NCBI GenBank assembly: GCA_002163135.1
Contig: MAAN01000021.1
Coordinates: forward strand, 1 to 64,000
DNA from: Alphaproteobacteria bacterium 46_93_T64
GTDB taxonomy: Bacteria; Pseudomonadota; Alphaproteobacteria; Sneathiellales; Sneathiellaceae
Length of the DNA: 64,000 nucleotides
Direction of reading: 5' to 3'
Shown: positions 27,119 to 36,818 of the stretch, piece after piece
Position numbering within the stretch: the stretch's first letter is position 1
Layout of the letters: each line of letters starts with the position of its first letter
The notes under the pieces: generated by a model
Seen by the model: only the letters and a program-made list of their open reading frames with translations
Databases searched by the model: none
What the model was told of the DNA's origin: nothing
Program-made: the position numbers and the translations under genes

Positions 27119-28254
27119 TGGAAATTAAAAACATGGATCGCCCTTTGCTGGCATTTGTTGTTCTTACGTTGATTTCACTCACTCTTCCTGTCGGCTTTTC
27201 AGCTGAGGGTGCATCTGCGCAATGGTTTGATGATATTTTTGCGTCAATTTTTGTTGTCGCAGGACTTACAATCGCAATATTTCAACTGTTTTTTAAACAA
27301 AATAACCTTGGACTTGGGATTTTTATATCACTTGGCGTCATATGCAGCGGTATTGCTGTTTTAAGCCTTATTCAAAAGGAACTCGATCAAGGTATTTCTG
27401 CAGCCGGCATCTGGTTGTTTGTTGTTGCTCTCGGCTTTTATGCATGGCGCGCTATGGAAATGCTCTCTAGGCATGCAGGGAATAACGCGGCGGTAATGCT
27501 TGCTGTTCCGACATTGTTTGGTCTTTGGCTTATTTTTTTGTGGCAGGTGGCTACAACAGGTTTTGAAATCCCATCAGTTCTATTGCCAAGCCCAGTTCAA
27601 ATTGGGGCAGCTCTAGCTGGAAATGTGGATGTTCTCGCGGCCGACTTTTATCAAACATATATGAAATCGGTGTTAAGTGGCTTTGCATTCGGATGCGGAA
27701 GCGGGTTCATTGTAGCAATTCTTGTGGATCGTATCCCGTTTTTGCAGCGCGGATTGTTACCGCTTGGATCACTGGCAAGCGCCATTCCAATCGTTGGTAT
27801 CGCTCCGATCATGGTAATGTGGTTTGGATTTGATTGGCAATCCAAGGCCGCGGTGATTGTCGTGATGACATTCTTCCCAATGCTTGTGAACACACTCGCA
27901 GGTTTGGACGCGACAAGTCACTTGGAAAAAGATCTGATGCGATCCTATGCCGCAAGCTATTTCCAGACGTTGTTATTTGTGCGCTTGCCCAATGCGCTGC
28001 CATTTATTTTCAACGCTCTTAAAATCAATTCAACGCTGGCGTTGATCGGTGCCATTGTCGCCGAGTTTTTTGGGACACCGATCGTTGGTATGGGCTTTCG
28101 AATATCAACTGAAGTTGGCCGCATGAATGTTGACGTTGTCTGGGCGTCTATTACTGTCGCTGCCGTAGCAGGTTCACTTTCATATGGTTTACTTGCACTG
28201 TTGGAGCGTAGCCTGACTTTCTGGCATCCGTCATATCGAAGCACACGTAATTAG
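27115..28254 (+). CDS. ABC transporter permease 2, with extra N-terminal membrane domain
   Basis: The 379-residue permease has an N-terminal region (about 10-130) with four hydrophobic segments that the partner permease lacks. The standard permease core follows (about 135-375), with an EAA-type loop DLMRSYAASYFQTLLFVRLPNA near 270-291. The extension may help assembly or substrate handling; its role is unknown. It starts on the ATGA overlap with permease 1 and is followed after 85 bases by the binding-protein gene. Confidence 0.88.
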   Translation: MMEIKNMDRPLLAFVVLTLISLTLPVGFSAEGASAQWFDDIFASIFVVAGLTIAIFQLFFKQNNLGLGIFISLGVICSGIAVLSLIQKELDQGISAAGIWLFVVALGFYAWRAMEMLSRHAGNNAAVMLAVPTLFGLWLIFLWQVATTGFEIPSVLLPSPVQIGAALAGNVDVLAADFYQTYMKSVLSGFAFGCGSGFIVAILVDRIPFLQRGLLPLGSLASAIPIVGIAPIMVMWFGFDWQSKAAVIVVMTFFPMLVNTLAGLDATSHLEKDLMRSYAASYFQTLLFVRLPNALPFIFNALKINSTLALIGAIVAEFFGTPIVGMGFRISTEVGRMNVDVVWASITVAAVAGSLSYGLLALLERSLTFWHPSYRSTRN

Positions 28255-28339
28255 GTTAAAGTAATAAAAAGAAGAAAAGTCTTGAGTAGTTAAGGGAAGA
28301 AGCAGAAAAAATTATTCTGAACAGGAGAGGAGTTCAAAT

Positions 28340-29338
28340 ATGAAAAAAATTGGTCTTATCGCATCGGCAGCCATCTTGAGTTTAGCGGCAGTATCTGCAC
28401 AAGCGGCAGATAAGCTCACATTGCAGCTTAAATGGGTAACGCAGGCTCAGTTTGCGGGTTATTATGTTGCAAAGGACAAAGGGTTCTATGATGAACTTGG
28501 ACTTGATGTCACAATCAAGCCAGGCGGACCAGATGTTGCCCCTGCGCAAGTTCTGGCAGGTGGTGGTGCTGATGTGGTTATCGATTGGATGCCATCTGCA
28601 CTGGCAACACGTGAAAAAGGTGTGCCGCTCGTAAATATTTCACAGGTTTTCTCAAAATCAGGAATGATGCTAACATGCCGCAAAGACATGGGTGTTAATT
28701 CATCAAGTGATTTTAAAGGCAAAACACTGGGTGTTTGGTTCTACGGCAACGAATATCCGTTTATGTCATGGATGGATAAACTTGGCCTGAAGATCGACGG
28801 CTCAAACGCAGACATCAAAGTTCTAAAGCAAGGCTTTAACGTTGATCCGATTTTGCAAAAACAAGCCGCTTGTGTATCAACAATGACATACAACGAATAC
28901 TGGCAAGTAATTGACGCCGGTTTGACTCCAGCAGAGCTTAGCGTTTTCAAATATGAAGACCAAGGTGTTGCAACATTGGAAGATGGTCTCTATGTGCTTG
29001 AAAAAAGCCTGAAAGACGATGCCATGAAGAACAAGCTTGCACGTTTCGTAAAAGCTTCTCTTAAAGGCTGGCAATACGCGGTTGATCATAATGATGAGGC
29101 AGCTGATATTGTTCTAGAAAACGATGCTACAGGTGCACAAACTGAAAAGCATCAGCGTCGTATGATGGGTGAAATCGCCAAACTTATCAGTGGTGGTAAA
29201 CTAGGGCGTTTGGATGAAGCTGCATACTCTCGTACTGTTAAAACATTGATGACCGGAAAATCAGCTCCGGTTATCAGTAAAGTACCAATGGGTGCCTTTA
29301 CTCAGGAAATCTGGGATATGGCAACGGCGTTGAAATAA
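28340..29338 (+). CDS. NMT1/THI5-like periplasmic substrate-binding protein
   Basis: The 332-residue protein has a clear Sec signal peptide (KKIGLIASAAILSLAAVSAQAA, about 23 residues). The mature start LTLQLKWVTQAQFAGYYVAKDKGFY is diagnostic of the NMT1/THI5/ThiY family that binds thiamine-pyrimidine precursors and related compounds. With the adjacent ATPase and two permeases it forms a full importer. Placement between preTA and dihydropyrimidinase suggests a pyrimidine, dihydropyrimidine or carbamoyl-amino-acid substrate; this is inference. A strong terminator follows. Confidence 0.9.
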   Translation: MKKIGLIASAAILSLAAVSAQAADKLTLQLKWVTQAQFAGYYVAKDKGFYDELGLDVTIKPGGPDVAPAQVLAGGGADVVIDWMPSALATREKGVPLVNISQVFSKSGMMLTCRKDMGVNSSSDFKGKTLGVWFYGNEYPFMSWMDKLGLKIDGSNADIKVLKQGFNVDPILQKQAACVSTMTYNEYWQVIDAGLTPAELSVFKYEDQGVATLEDGLYVLEKSLKDDAMKNKLARFVKASLKGWQYAVDHNDEAADIVLENDATGAQTEKHQRRMMGEIAKLISGGKLGRLDEAAYSRTVKTLMTGKSAPVISKVPMGAFTQEIWDMATALK

Positions 29339-29364
29339 GCTTTATCTTATTCAATCGTAAGAGG

Positions 29365-29390
29365 GGGAGGTGTAAAGGCCTCCCTTTTTT
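29365..29390 (+). terminator. Rho-independent terminator after the binding-protein gene
   Basis: The stem GGGAGG (29365-29370) / CCTCCC (29379-29384) has an eight-base loop and is followed by six T (29385-29390). It cleanly ends the preT-to-binding-protein transcription unit and separates it from the three tandem paralogues downstream. Confidence 0.9.
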
Positions 29391-29480
29391 GTTGACCTAA
29401 TACCATTGTTGTACCATCTTTTGAGATATGAATGTCTTAGTTTTGCTATTAGTCTGAGTTTTAGTTGTTGGAGTACAGAA

Positions 29481-30203
29481 GTGAAAATAAATAGGTTTGC
29501 ACATTTTTTTCTGATTTTGGTGCCTCTTTTTCTTTTTGCACACATCGCCAAATCAGAACAAAGTACATTAACCTTTTCCCATATTAATGGGAGCCCGGTT
29601 CACGCGCGTGGTGCAATCGTATTAAGAGAAATTTATCACCGGTTGGGGATCGATGTAAACTTTAAGATGGCACCTGGCCGTCGAGCTTTGAAAATGAGTA
29701 ATGAAGGTAAGACCGATGGTGAAGTATTCAGGATCTGGGACGTTGGTCTAAAGTATCATAACCTATACAGGGTCCCAACACCGTTTTTAACACTCCATGG
29801 TTATGCTTTTTCAATGAAACCACCCACTATAAATAGCTTTAAGGAACTCTCAAGGGGCCACCGCATTGGTATACAACGCGGGATAATTTGGGCGGAAAAT
29901 GAACTGGCCGGTAGAAAAGGGATTGTGCATGTTGATACCGTATCAGACTTAGTAGACAAATTAATTGGTGGATCGATTGATGTGGCGTTTGCGACAGAGG
30001 ATGGGGTCGATGCAGAATTTAGAAAAAGAAATATTGATCAAACTATTTTGCATGGGGCTCCTGTAGCAAGCTTCAAAGTCTATCATTATCTTCATAAAAA
30101 GCATGAACTATTGATAGATAAGGTAGATAGAGAATTGATTAAGATGACTAAAAAGAATGAGATTGAGAAGCTCTCAAATTTTCCATTTCATGCAATGAAT
30201 TAG
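29481..30203 (+). CDS. Secreted solute-binding-like protein, tandem paralogue 1
   Basis: About 240 residues, starting at GTG 29481 behind a GGAG ribosome site seven bases away; the open frame begins earlier, at 29406. A signal peptide of about 27 residues precedes a periplasmic SBP_bac_3-like fold. Features shared with the two genes that follow are TFS.I.GSPV at the mature start, GR-AL-MS..GKTDGE.FR, R.PTP, IGI.RGI.WAE and a C-terminal YHYL..KH block with an NEIEK end. The ligand is unknown. No permease, ATPase or kinase is encoded with it. Confidence 0.75.
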   Translation: MKINRFAHFFLILVPLFLFAHIAKSEQSTLTFSHINGSPVHARGAIVLREIYHRLGIDVNFKMAPGRRALKMSNEGKTDGEVFRIWDVGLKYHNLYRVPTPFLTLHGYAFSMKPPTINSFKELSRGHRIGIQRGIIWAENELAGRKGIVHVDTVSDLVDKLIGGSIDVAFATEDGVDAEFRKRNIDQTILHGAPVASFKVYHYLHKKHELLIDKVDRELIKMTKKNEIEKLSNFPFHAMN

Positions 30204-30305
30204 GGGTATCTCATTAATTTGGCATCTTATGCTGAAGACGACACTTTGTTTAGTTGAAGTCTGCACCTCTTCGCTTTCTAGAAGTGAACTTTGGGAGTTG
30301 TTATC

Positions 30306-31034
30306 TTGTTTCAGGTTCGATCGAGTAGATCCTTGGTTTTGGTTTGCCTGTTTTTTATGTTTTCTCCGCTCGGATCAACAGCCGCTGCGGAGACAAAAAA
30401 ACTCGTTTTCTCTCAAATAATGGGGAGTCTGGTTCAAAAATCTGCGAGCGATCTGATCACATTACTATATAGCCGTTTAGGGATCGAAACTTCATTTACA
30501 ATCATTCCTGCTAAGCGCGCTCTGGAAATGAGTAGCAAGGGAAAAACTGACGGCGAGATTTTTCGTATCTGGGCAGTTGGAGACAGATTTAATACGTTAA
30601 TTAGGGTCCCAACGCCAATAATGACATTAAGTGGATATGCGTATTCAAATAACGCCGGTTTGACGGCTAATTCAGTTGCCGATTTGGACAAATTTTCTCG
30701 TATCGGTATAGTCAGAGGAATTGTCTGGGCAGAAAAATTAGTGCAGGGTCGGCATGGTGTTGTTCGGGTCAATAGTAGCAAAGAACTTGTCTTAAGATTG
30801 GCCAATGGATCCGTAGATGTTGTTCTTGCAAACAATACCACACTTGAATCTGAGCAAAAGAAACAAAATATAAAAGCGAAATTCTATAAGGGTAAAGCCT
30901 TAAATATTTTAAACGTTTATCATTATCTAAATAGAAAACACCAACATCTAGTTGATGGTGTTGATAGAGAAATTAAGAAATTAATTGCCAATAATGAAAT
31001 CGAAAAAATAACGGGAATTGCATATAACATGTAG
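30306..31034 (+). CDS. Secreted solute-binding-like protein, tandem paralogue 2
   Basis: About 242 residues. The best start is TTG 30306, placed eight bases after GGGAG; the frame opens at another TTG, 30291, which overlaps that ribosome site. A hydrophobic signal peptide ends at about STAAAE. The mature protein is co-linear with paralogues 1 and 3 (KLVFSQIMGSLV, KTDGEIFRIW, VRGIVWAEKLV, YHYLNRKHQHL). The divergence is enough to suggest an old duplication with different ligands or partners. It lies about 100 bases after copy 1 in the same direction, probably in one transcript. Confidence 0.75.
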   Translation: MFQVRSSRSLVLVCLFFMFSPLGSTAAAETKKLVFSQIMGSLVQKSASDLITLLYSRLGIETSFTIIPAKRALEMSSKGKTDGEIFRIWAVGDRFNTLIRVPTPIMTLSGYAYSNNAGLTANSVADLDKFSRIGIVRGIVWAEKLVQGRHGVVRVNSSKELVLRLANGSVDVVLANNTTLESEQKKQNIKAKFYKGKALNILNVYHYLNRKHQHLVDGVDREIKKLIANNEIEKITGIAYNM

Positions 31035-31109
31035 TAATGTTTCTGTTGGACTAATTTTGTTCAAATTCTTATTCTATATATCTTAATTAATTTCGCATCT
31101 AATTAGTCA

Positions 31110-31865
31110 TTGAATTGTAAGTGTTTTGAGTATGGTGTTCTAGCGGCAAAAATTTTTACAAATCCATTTTTTTTGTTTTTGGTTGTTTTATTTCCGAGTG
31201 CGAGATCTTCAGCAAAAACAGTAGAGCTTACATTCTCTCAAATATCAGGAAGCCCCGTTGTACAGGCGGCGTCTGAAGTGATTTCCCATCTCTATAAACG
31301 CATCGGTATTACCGCAAATTTTTTGCCCATGCCAGCACGTAGAGCATTGGAAATGAGCAACGGTGGTAAAACAGATGGAGAAATTTTCCGGGTTAAAAGC
31401 ATTGGTAAAAAATTCAAAAATTTAGTTAGAGTCCCCACACCCTTGTTGAAAGTCGTTTGGTATGCGTATGCCGCAAATGAACGGTTGGCTGTAGGGTCAC
31501 AAGAAGAGATAAAAAAAGTCAATCGTATCGGAATTATACGTGGTGTGGTTTGGGCAGAGAATTTGGTCAAAAACAATAAAGCCGTTGTAAGGGTGGATAA
31601 TATTTCAGACTTGGCGGAAAAGCTGATTATGGGGGCTATCGACGTTGCTGTGGCTACTGATGCGGAACTATTTAAGCAATATGAAAAACGTAAACTAAAA
31701 AAATCAGTTTTCAGAGGTAGCCCTTTGCACACTATAAATCTTTATCATTATTTATATAAAAAACATGCGAATTTGGTTCCTATTATTGATGCCGAGATCA
31801 AAAAAATGATCGCGGTAAACGAAATATCCAAAATCATGAAAGAGTTCTATATGTCAAAGAAATAG
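31110..31865 (+). CDS. Secreted solute-binding-like protein, tandem paralogue 3, weak start
   Basis: Up to 251 residues. The mature region carries the same blocks as its two neighbours (ELTFSQISGSPVV, RRALEMSNGGKTDGEIF, IRGVVWAENLV, YHYLYKKHANL). A hydrophobic signal segment (NPFFLFLVVLFPSARSSA) is present, but no good start codon is. TTG 31110 has no ribosome site, the nearby ATG at 31132 is out of frame, and ATT 31152 would be non-standard. The start is therefore uncertain and the copy may be poorly translated. A terminator follows directly. Confidence 0.65.
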   Translation: MNCKCFEYGVLAAKIFTNPFFLFLVVLFPSARSSAKTVELTFSQISGSPVVQAASEVISHLYKRIGITANFLPMPARRALEMSNGGKTDGEIFRVKSIGKKFKNLVRVPTPLLKVVWYAYAANERLAVGSQEEIKKVNRIGIIRGVVWAENLVKNNKAVVRVDNISDLAEKLIMGAIDVAVATDAELFKQYEKRKLKKSVFRGSPLHTINLYHYLYKKHANLVPIIDAEIKKMIAVNEISKIMKEFYMSKK

Positions 31866-31890
31866 CCTCGGTAAATTTCCGAGGCTATTT
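31863..31890. terminator. Bidirectional terminator between paralogue 3 and dihydropyrimidinase
   Basis: The nine-base perfect stem TAGCCTCGG (31863-31871) / CCGAGGCTA (31879-31887) is flanked by TTT on the plus side and by TT-rich bases on the minus side. It overlaps the stop codon of paralogue 3 and sits 22 bases from the end of the convergent dihydropyrimidinase gene. Confidence 0.75.
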
Positions 31891-31912
31891 CTTAAATGGA
31901 TGCGGTTATTAA

Positions 31913-33370
<1,458 letters not shown>

Positions 33371-33465
33371 CTATCCCAGATCAGATCCAGCCGGTTTTTC
33401 GTCAATATGGTTCCGGCAGTTTTGTCTATTTTAGCTTTGCCTTTTGAAAAAGGACAGTTAAAATC

Positions 33466-33481
33466 CTGACCAACTGGTCAA
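33466..33481. promoter_or_regulatory. RutR-type operator in the dihydropyrimidinase/nitrilase divergent region
   Basis: CTGACCAACTGGTCAA matches 13 of the 14 fixed positions of the E. coli RutR box TTGACCAnnTGGTCAA and is almost a perfect palindrome. It is 114 bases from the dihydropyrimidinase start and 40 bases from the nitrilase start, placed to control one or both. The regulator is presumably the RutR-like protein encoded at 19398-20090. Confidence 0.85.
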
Positions 33482-33520
33482 ATATAGCATTTATTTTGCA
33501 CATCTGGGAGGAACATTGAA

Positions 33521-34393
33521 ATGACAATTGTAAAATCCGGTTTGATACAAGTTGGTCTCAAGGGCAATACGGACATGTCACCGAAGGAAATCAGTGACTT
33601 AATGATAGAAGCTCATATCCCACTTATCGAAGATGCCGGTCGTCAGGGCGTTCAAGTTTTGAGCTTACAGGAAGTTTTTAATCAACCGTATTTCTGTCCC
33701 TCGCAGGATTCCAAGTGGTATGCGGCAGCCGAAAAAGTGCCAGATGGACCTACTGTTAATTTGATGAAAGAATATGCCTGTAAATACAACATGGTCATTG
33801 TTGTACCGGTCTACGAAGAAGAAAAAACAGGCATTTATTATAATACTGCTGCGGTTATTGATGCAGACGGTACCTATCTCGGTAAGTACCGGAAAACTCA
33901 TATTCCTCAAGTTGCCGGTTTCTGGGAAAAATTCTTTTTCCGTCCCGGTAATTCGGGTTGGCCGGTTTTCGATACGGCCTATTGCAAACTCGGCGTCTAC
34001 ATCTGTTACGACCGCCATTTCCCTGAAGGTTGGCGTGCTCTCGCGCTTAATGGCGCAGAATACATCGTCAATCCATCTGCAACAGTAAAAGGTGTGAGCC
34101 AGTATCTGTGGGAATTAGAGCAACCGGCCTCCGCGGTTGCAAATGGCGTCTATATAGGGGCCACGAATAGAGTAGGGACCGAAGGCCCATGGGACATAGG
34201 AGAATTCTACGGATCTTCCTATGTGGTGAACCCCCGCGGTGAAATCATCGCGCAAGCCTCGGATAATAAGGATGAGCTTGTGGTTGCAGATATGGATATG
34301 GAAATGATCCGCGAAATCCGTAACAACTGGCAATTCTTCCGCGATCGCCGTCCAGAGACATATTTTGATCTTGCGGATGACCATATAAGCTAA
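33521..34393 (+). CDS. Nitrilase-superfamily beta-ureidopropionase
   Basis: The 290-residue protein should cleave N-carbamoyl-beta-alanine to beta-alanine, CO2 and ammonia, the last reductive-pathway step. The nitrilase triad is visible: Glu in LSLQEVFNQPYFC, Lys in YRKTHIP and Cys in GVYICYDRHFPEGWR. The FNQPYFC and FFFRPGNSG segments are typical of the beta-ureidopropionase / N-carbamoyl-amino-acid branch rather than aliphatic nitrilases. It is divergent from dihydropyrimidinase across a RutR-type box, with a GGGAGGA ribosome site. N-carbamoylputrescine amidase is the main alternative. Confidence 0.9.
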   Translation: MTIVKSGLIQVGLKGNTDMSPKEISDLMIEAHIPLIEDAGRQGVQVLSLQEVFNQPYFCPSQDSKWYAAAEKVPDGPTVNLMKEYACKYNMVIVVPVYEEEKTGIYYNTAAVIDADGTYLGKYRKTHIPQVAGFWEKFFFRPGNSGWPVFDTAYCKLGVYICYDRHFPEGWRALALNGAEYIVNPSATVKGVSQYLWELEQPASAVANGVYIGATNRVGTEGPWDIGEFYGSSYVVNPRGEIIAQASDNKDELVVADMDMEMIREIRNNWQFFRDRRPETYFDLADDHIS

Positions 34394-34417
34394 GATTTTA
34401 AAGAAATAGTTGAATTG

Positions 34418-34442
34418 AAACCGGCGTTTATCGCCGGTTTTT
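34418..34442 (+). terminator. Rho-independent terminator after the nitrilase gene
   Basis: Nine-base stem AAACCGGCG (34418-34426) / CGCCGGTTT (34432-34440) with a five-base loop and a run of T including the stem end, starting 24 bases after the stop codon. Confidence 0.9.
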
Positions 34443-34521
34443 CTTGCTCTTATTAAGAGATTTGTGATTTACTGTATAAACATAATTAGTGTGAAATATT
34501 AGATCATTAGGTAAAAATATA

Positions 34522-35211
34522 ATGAAAAAGATCTCTTACTTGAGCGCCTTCTTGTCTCTTCCAATTTTAGTTTCGTCATGTCAAACGACCAGCGAAGTGG
34601 GAGACGGGGATATCTACTTTTTCACAGACAACTTTGTTTCCGAGTATAACAGTTATATTTCTGGTGTTAAAAATAACCCGGAAAGACACCACGCATTCGC
34701 CTTTGATAAGAAAAACGGGGCGAACGCATGGGTTAATAGGGGAGTACGAGATGGGATTGATTTTGCGGCTAAAGAAGCCGTGCGCCTTTGCCAATCACCC
34801 TCAAACGTAGAAAACTGTAAAATATTTGACTTAAACGGGAAAGTCGTTTGGAAAGGGTTAAATAAAGACCGAAAGCAGGAGCTCGTAGAATATGCAAACC
34901 GGGTGACAGCTGATAAATCTAATAGAGTGGTTGAATATAGCTCAAAGTCAGAAAAATTAGGCACCAGACAGATTAAGGCCTATAAATCCTACTTAAAAGT
35001 TCAAAGCAAATACGATCACAGTACATTTTTTGTAAGTGCAAACAGTTATTCCTATGGTCGAGCATTGTATAATGGTGGAACCGCTTATGCCGTCGCACAG
35101 TCGAAAGGCTTAAAGGATTGCAAACAAAGATCGGAATTCTCCGATTGTTATCTGTTTGCCATTAACGGTGATCCTGTAAATGCAGCTGCTAAGGCGGCAT
35201 TAGCTAAGTAA
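34522..35211 (+). CDS. Predicted lipoprotein with a duplicated Cys-x8-Cys repeat
   Basis: I do not recognise a named family. The 229-residue protein begins with a short basic and hydrophobic segment ending in VSSC at 17-20, a plausible lipobox, so it is probably a periplasmic or outer-membrane lipoprotein. The mature part holds two related units of about 50 residues. Each ends with C-x8-C followed shortly by an [IL]F.[LI]NG segment (residues about 90-111 and 198-217). This suggests an internal duplication with a disulfide in each unit. It lies alone between a terminator and a convergent gene. Confidence 0.72.
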   Translation: MKKISYLSAFLSLPILVSSCQTTSEVGDGDIYFFTDNFVSEYNSYISGVKNNPERHHAFAFDKKNGANAWVNRGVRDGIDFAAKEAVRLCQSPSNVENCKIFDLNGKVVWKGLNKDRKQELVEYANRVTADKSNRVVEYSSKSEKLGTRQIKAYKSYLKVQSKYDHSTFFVSANSYSYGRALYNGGTAYAVAQSKGLKDCKQRSEFSDCYLFAINGDPVNAAAKAALAK

Positions 35212-35217
35212 CTGTTC

Positions 35218-35838
35218 TCAATACAAACTGTTTTTTTGTCTGGTGGGTAGAACTCGATCATATGCGTCTGCATCAAAGTCGCTTTTTGCGCCCTTAGTCA
35301 TTTGCCCTGCTGTCGGCACACTGGATGAATTTAGACGATTTTCTGAAGACCAGAGATTTGACCTGATGATCGCACGGGCACATTGGAAGTAGACGGACTG
35401 TATTTTTACCAAAATAACCAATTTCGGCAAATTTCCAGAAACATCAAATCGATTTATGAATTGTGGATCGGTCGTCAGGGTTGCAAGGCCATTGATGCGA
35501 AGGCATTCATTAACACCGGGTATAAAAAATAAGAGCGCGACACGAGGATCTTCAACAATATTTTGTAGACTGTCGATGCGATTATTACCTCTCCGATCTG
35601 GAATGGCCAAGTTTTCGCTATCTATGATGTGGAGTAGTTGACCTGTTTTATCGCCGCGTGGTGAACAGTCTAATTCATCGTCTCCCACAGTTGCGAGACT
35701 GAAAAAATTAGAAGACTGTAACCATTTTTCATATTCTGGGGTTAGACGCGGTGTTTCTTTTGCCAATGAATTTGGATTAACATCGTCATATAGCTTTTTA
35801 AGCTCTTGAACTGTCTTTATCTCATATGAAGCTGGCAT
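35218..35838 (-). CDS. FMN-binding pyridoxamine 5'-phosphate oxidase family protein
   Basis: The 206-residue protein has the split-barrel flavin-binding fold. Seen are the opening FFSLATVGDDELDCSPRGDK segment (about 47-66), followed by IPDRRGNNRIDSLQNI and RVALLFFIPG. This matches the uncharacterised flavoprotein branch found in many proteobacteria rather than true PdxH. It probably reduces a small organic molecule with FMN or F420-like chemistry; the substrate is unknown. It is convergent with the lipoprotein gene with a six-base gap and lies downstream of the EamA transporter gene. Confidence 0.82.
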   Translation of the reverse strand: MPASYEIKTVQELKKLYDDVNPNSLAKETPRLTPEYEKWLQSSNFFSLATVGDDELDCSPRGDKTGQLLHIIDSENLAIPDRRGNNRIDSLQNIVEDPRVALLFFIPGVNECLRINGLATLTTDPQFINRFDVSGNLPKLVILVKIQSVYFQCARAIIRSNLWSSENRLNSSSVPTAGQMTKGAKSDFDADAYDRVLPTRQKNSLY

Positions 35839-35875
35839 TACCAGGTGCCTTTATCCAAGTTTGCGGAGGACGAAA

Positions 35876-36772
35876 TCAGTTTGCCTTGGCCAAATTGATT
35901 TGGCGTTCACGATATAGAATATAAAGACCACTGCCAACAATGATGGTTGCGCCCGCAATCGTAAATTCGTCTGGGAGGTCGCCAAAGGCGAAGAAGCCGA
36001 TAATAGCTGTCCAGATAAGCTGGGTATAGGAAAAAGGCGCCGCCGTTGACGCCGTGGTGTAAGAGAAGGCCAAGATGATAATATAATGACTGACACCGCC
36101 AATAAGGCCAATTAGAACAAGCATTCCCCACCCGAACAAGTCAGGTTCCACCCAGAAGAATGGGGCGACAATGCTCATCACGATGGTCCCCACCAGAGCT
36201 GTATAGAAAATTGTGGTGTAAGAGCTGTCCACACCTGCAAGTTTACGTGTGGCTATTTGGTAGGAGGCATAGAATACAGACATCCCTACAACGAGGAACA
36301 TTGCAGGATGTACGGCACCAAAACCGGGCCGTAAAATAATCAGGGCCCCGACAAAGCCGATGGAGACGGCCGTCCAACGCCTAAAACTAATTTTTTCACC
36401 TAAGAAAAAGACTGAAAATATCATAACGAACAGGGGAGAGGTACTGGCCATGGCCCCTGCATCCGCAAGCGGAATGAACTTCAACGCTGAAAAGAAACAA
36501 ACCGTAGCGCCGAGCAACAACATAGATCTAAAAATCTGCAATTTCAGTTTTGTTGTCCGAATGAGATCCATTTTCAGCGTTGGGGCTAAAACGAGTGTCA
36601 AAAGAAGCATGTGAAAGAAATATCGGGCCCAGACAACTTGTAACGGCTCGTATGTCTGATTGGCATATTTTACGATGGAATCCATAACGACAAATAGAAA
36701 TATTGCCGTGCAATACAGAAGAATACCTTTGTAAGATTGCGGAATTAATTTCTCGATGGACGTTGAAGACAT
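35876..36772 (-). CDS. EamA/DMT-family transporter
   Basis: The 298-residue integral membrane protein has ten hydrophobic segments in two repeated EamA halves (about 15-140 and 150-290), typical of drug/metabolite exporters such as RhaT/YdcZ relatives. A Pro-rich hairpin (IPLADAGAMASTSPLFVMIFS) is the conserved element of the first half. The substrate is unknown. It is transcribed in the same direction as the D-amino-acid dehydrogenase upstream of it, with a 46-base gap, so the two may share a transcript. Confidence 0.88.
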   Translation of the reverse strand: MSSTSIEKLIPQSYKGILLYCTAIFLFVVMDSIVKYANQTYEPLQVVWARYFFHMLLLTLVLAPTLKMDLIRTTKLKLQIFRSMLLLGATVCFFSALKFIPLADAGAMASTSPLFVMIFSVFFLGEKISFRRWTAVSIGFVGALIILRPGFGAVHPAMFLVVGMSVFYASYQIATRKLAGVDSSYTTIFYTALVGTIVMSIVAPFFWVEPDLFGWGMLVLIGLIGGVSHYIIILAFSYTTASTAAPFSYTQLIWTAIIGFFAFGDLPDEFTIAGATIIVGSGLYILYRERQINLAKAN

Positions 36773-36818
36773 TCTTTTTCCAGTCAGGACCGTGGGTTGG
36801 TTTTGTTCTTATACGGCT

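Noticed and set aside
29481-31865. Tandem triplet as a toxin or surface-antigen array
   Set aside because: All three have solute-binding-protein features and signal peptides, so binding or sensing is the simpler reading.
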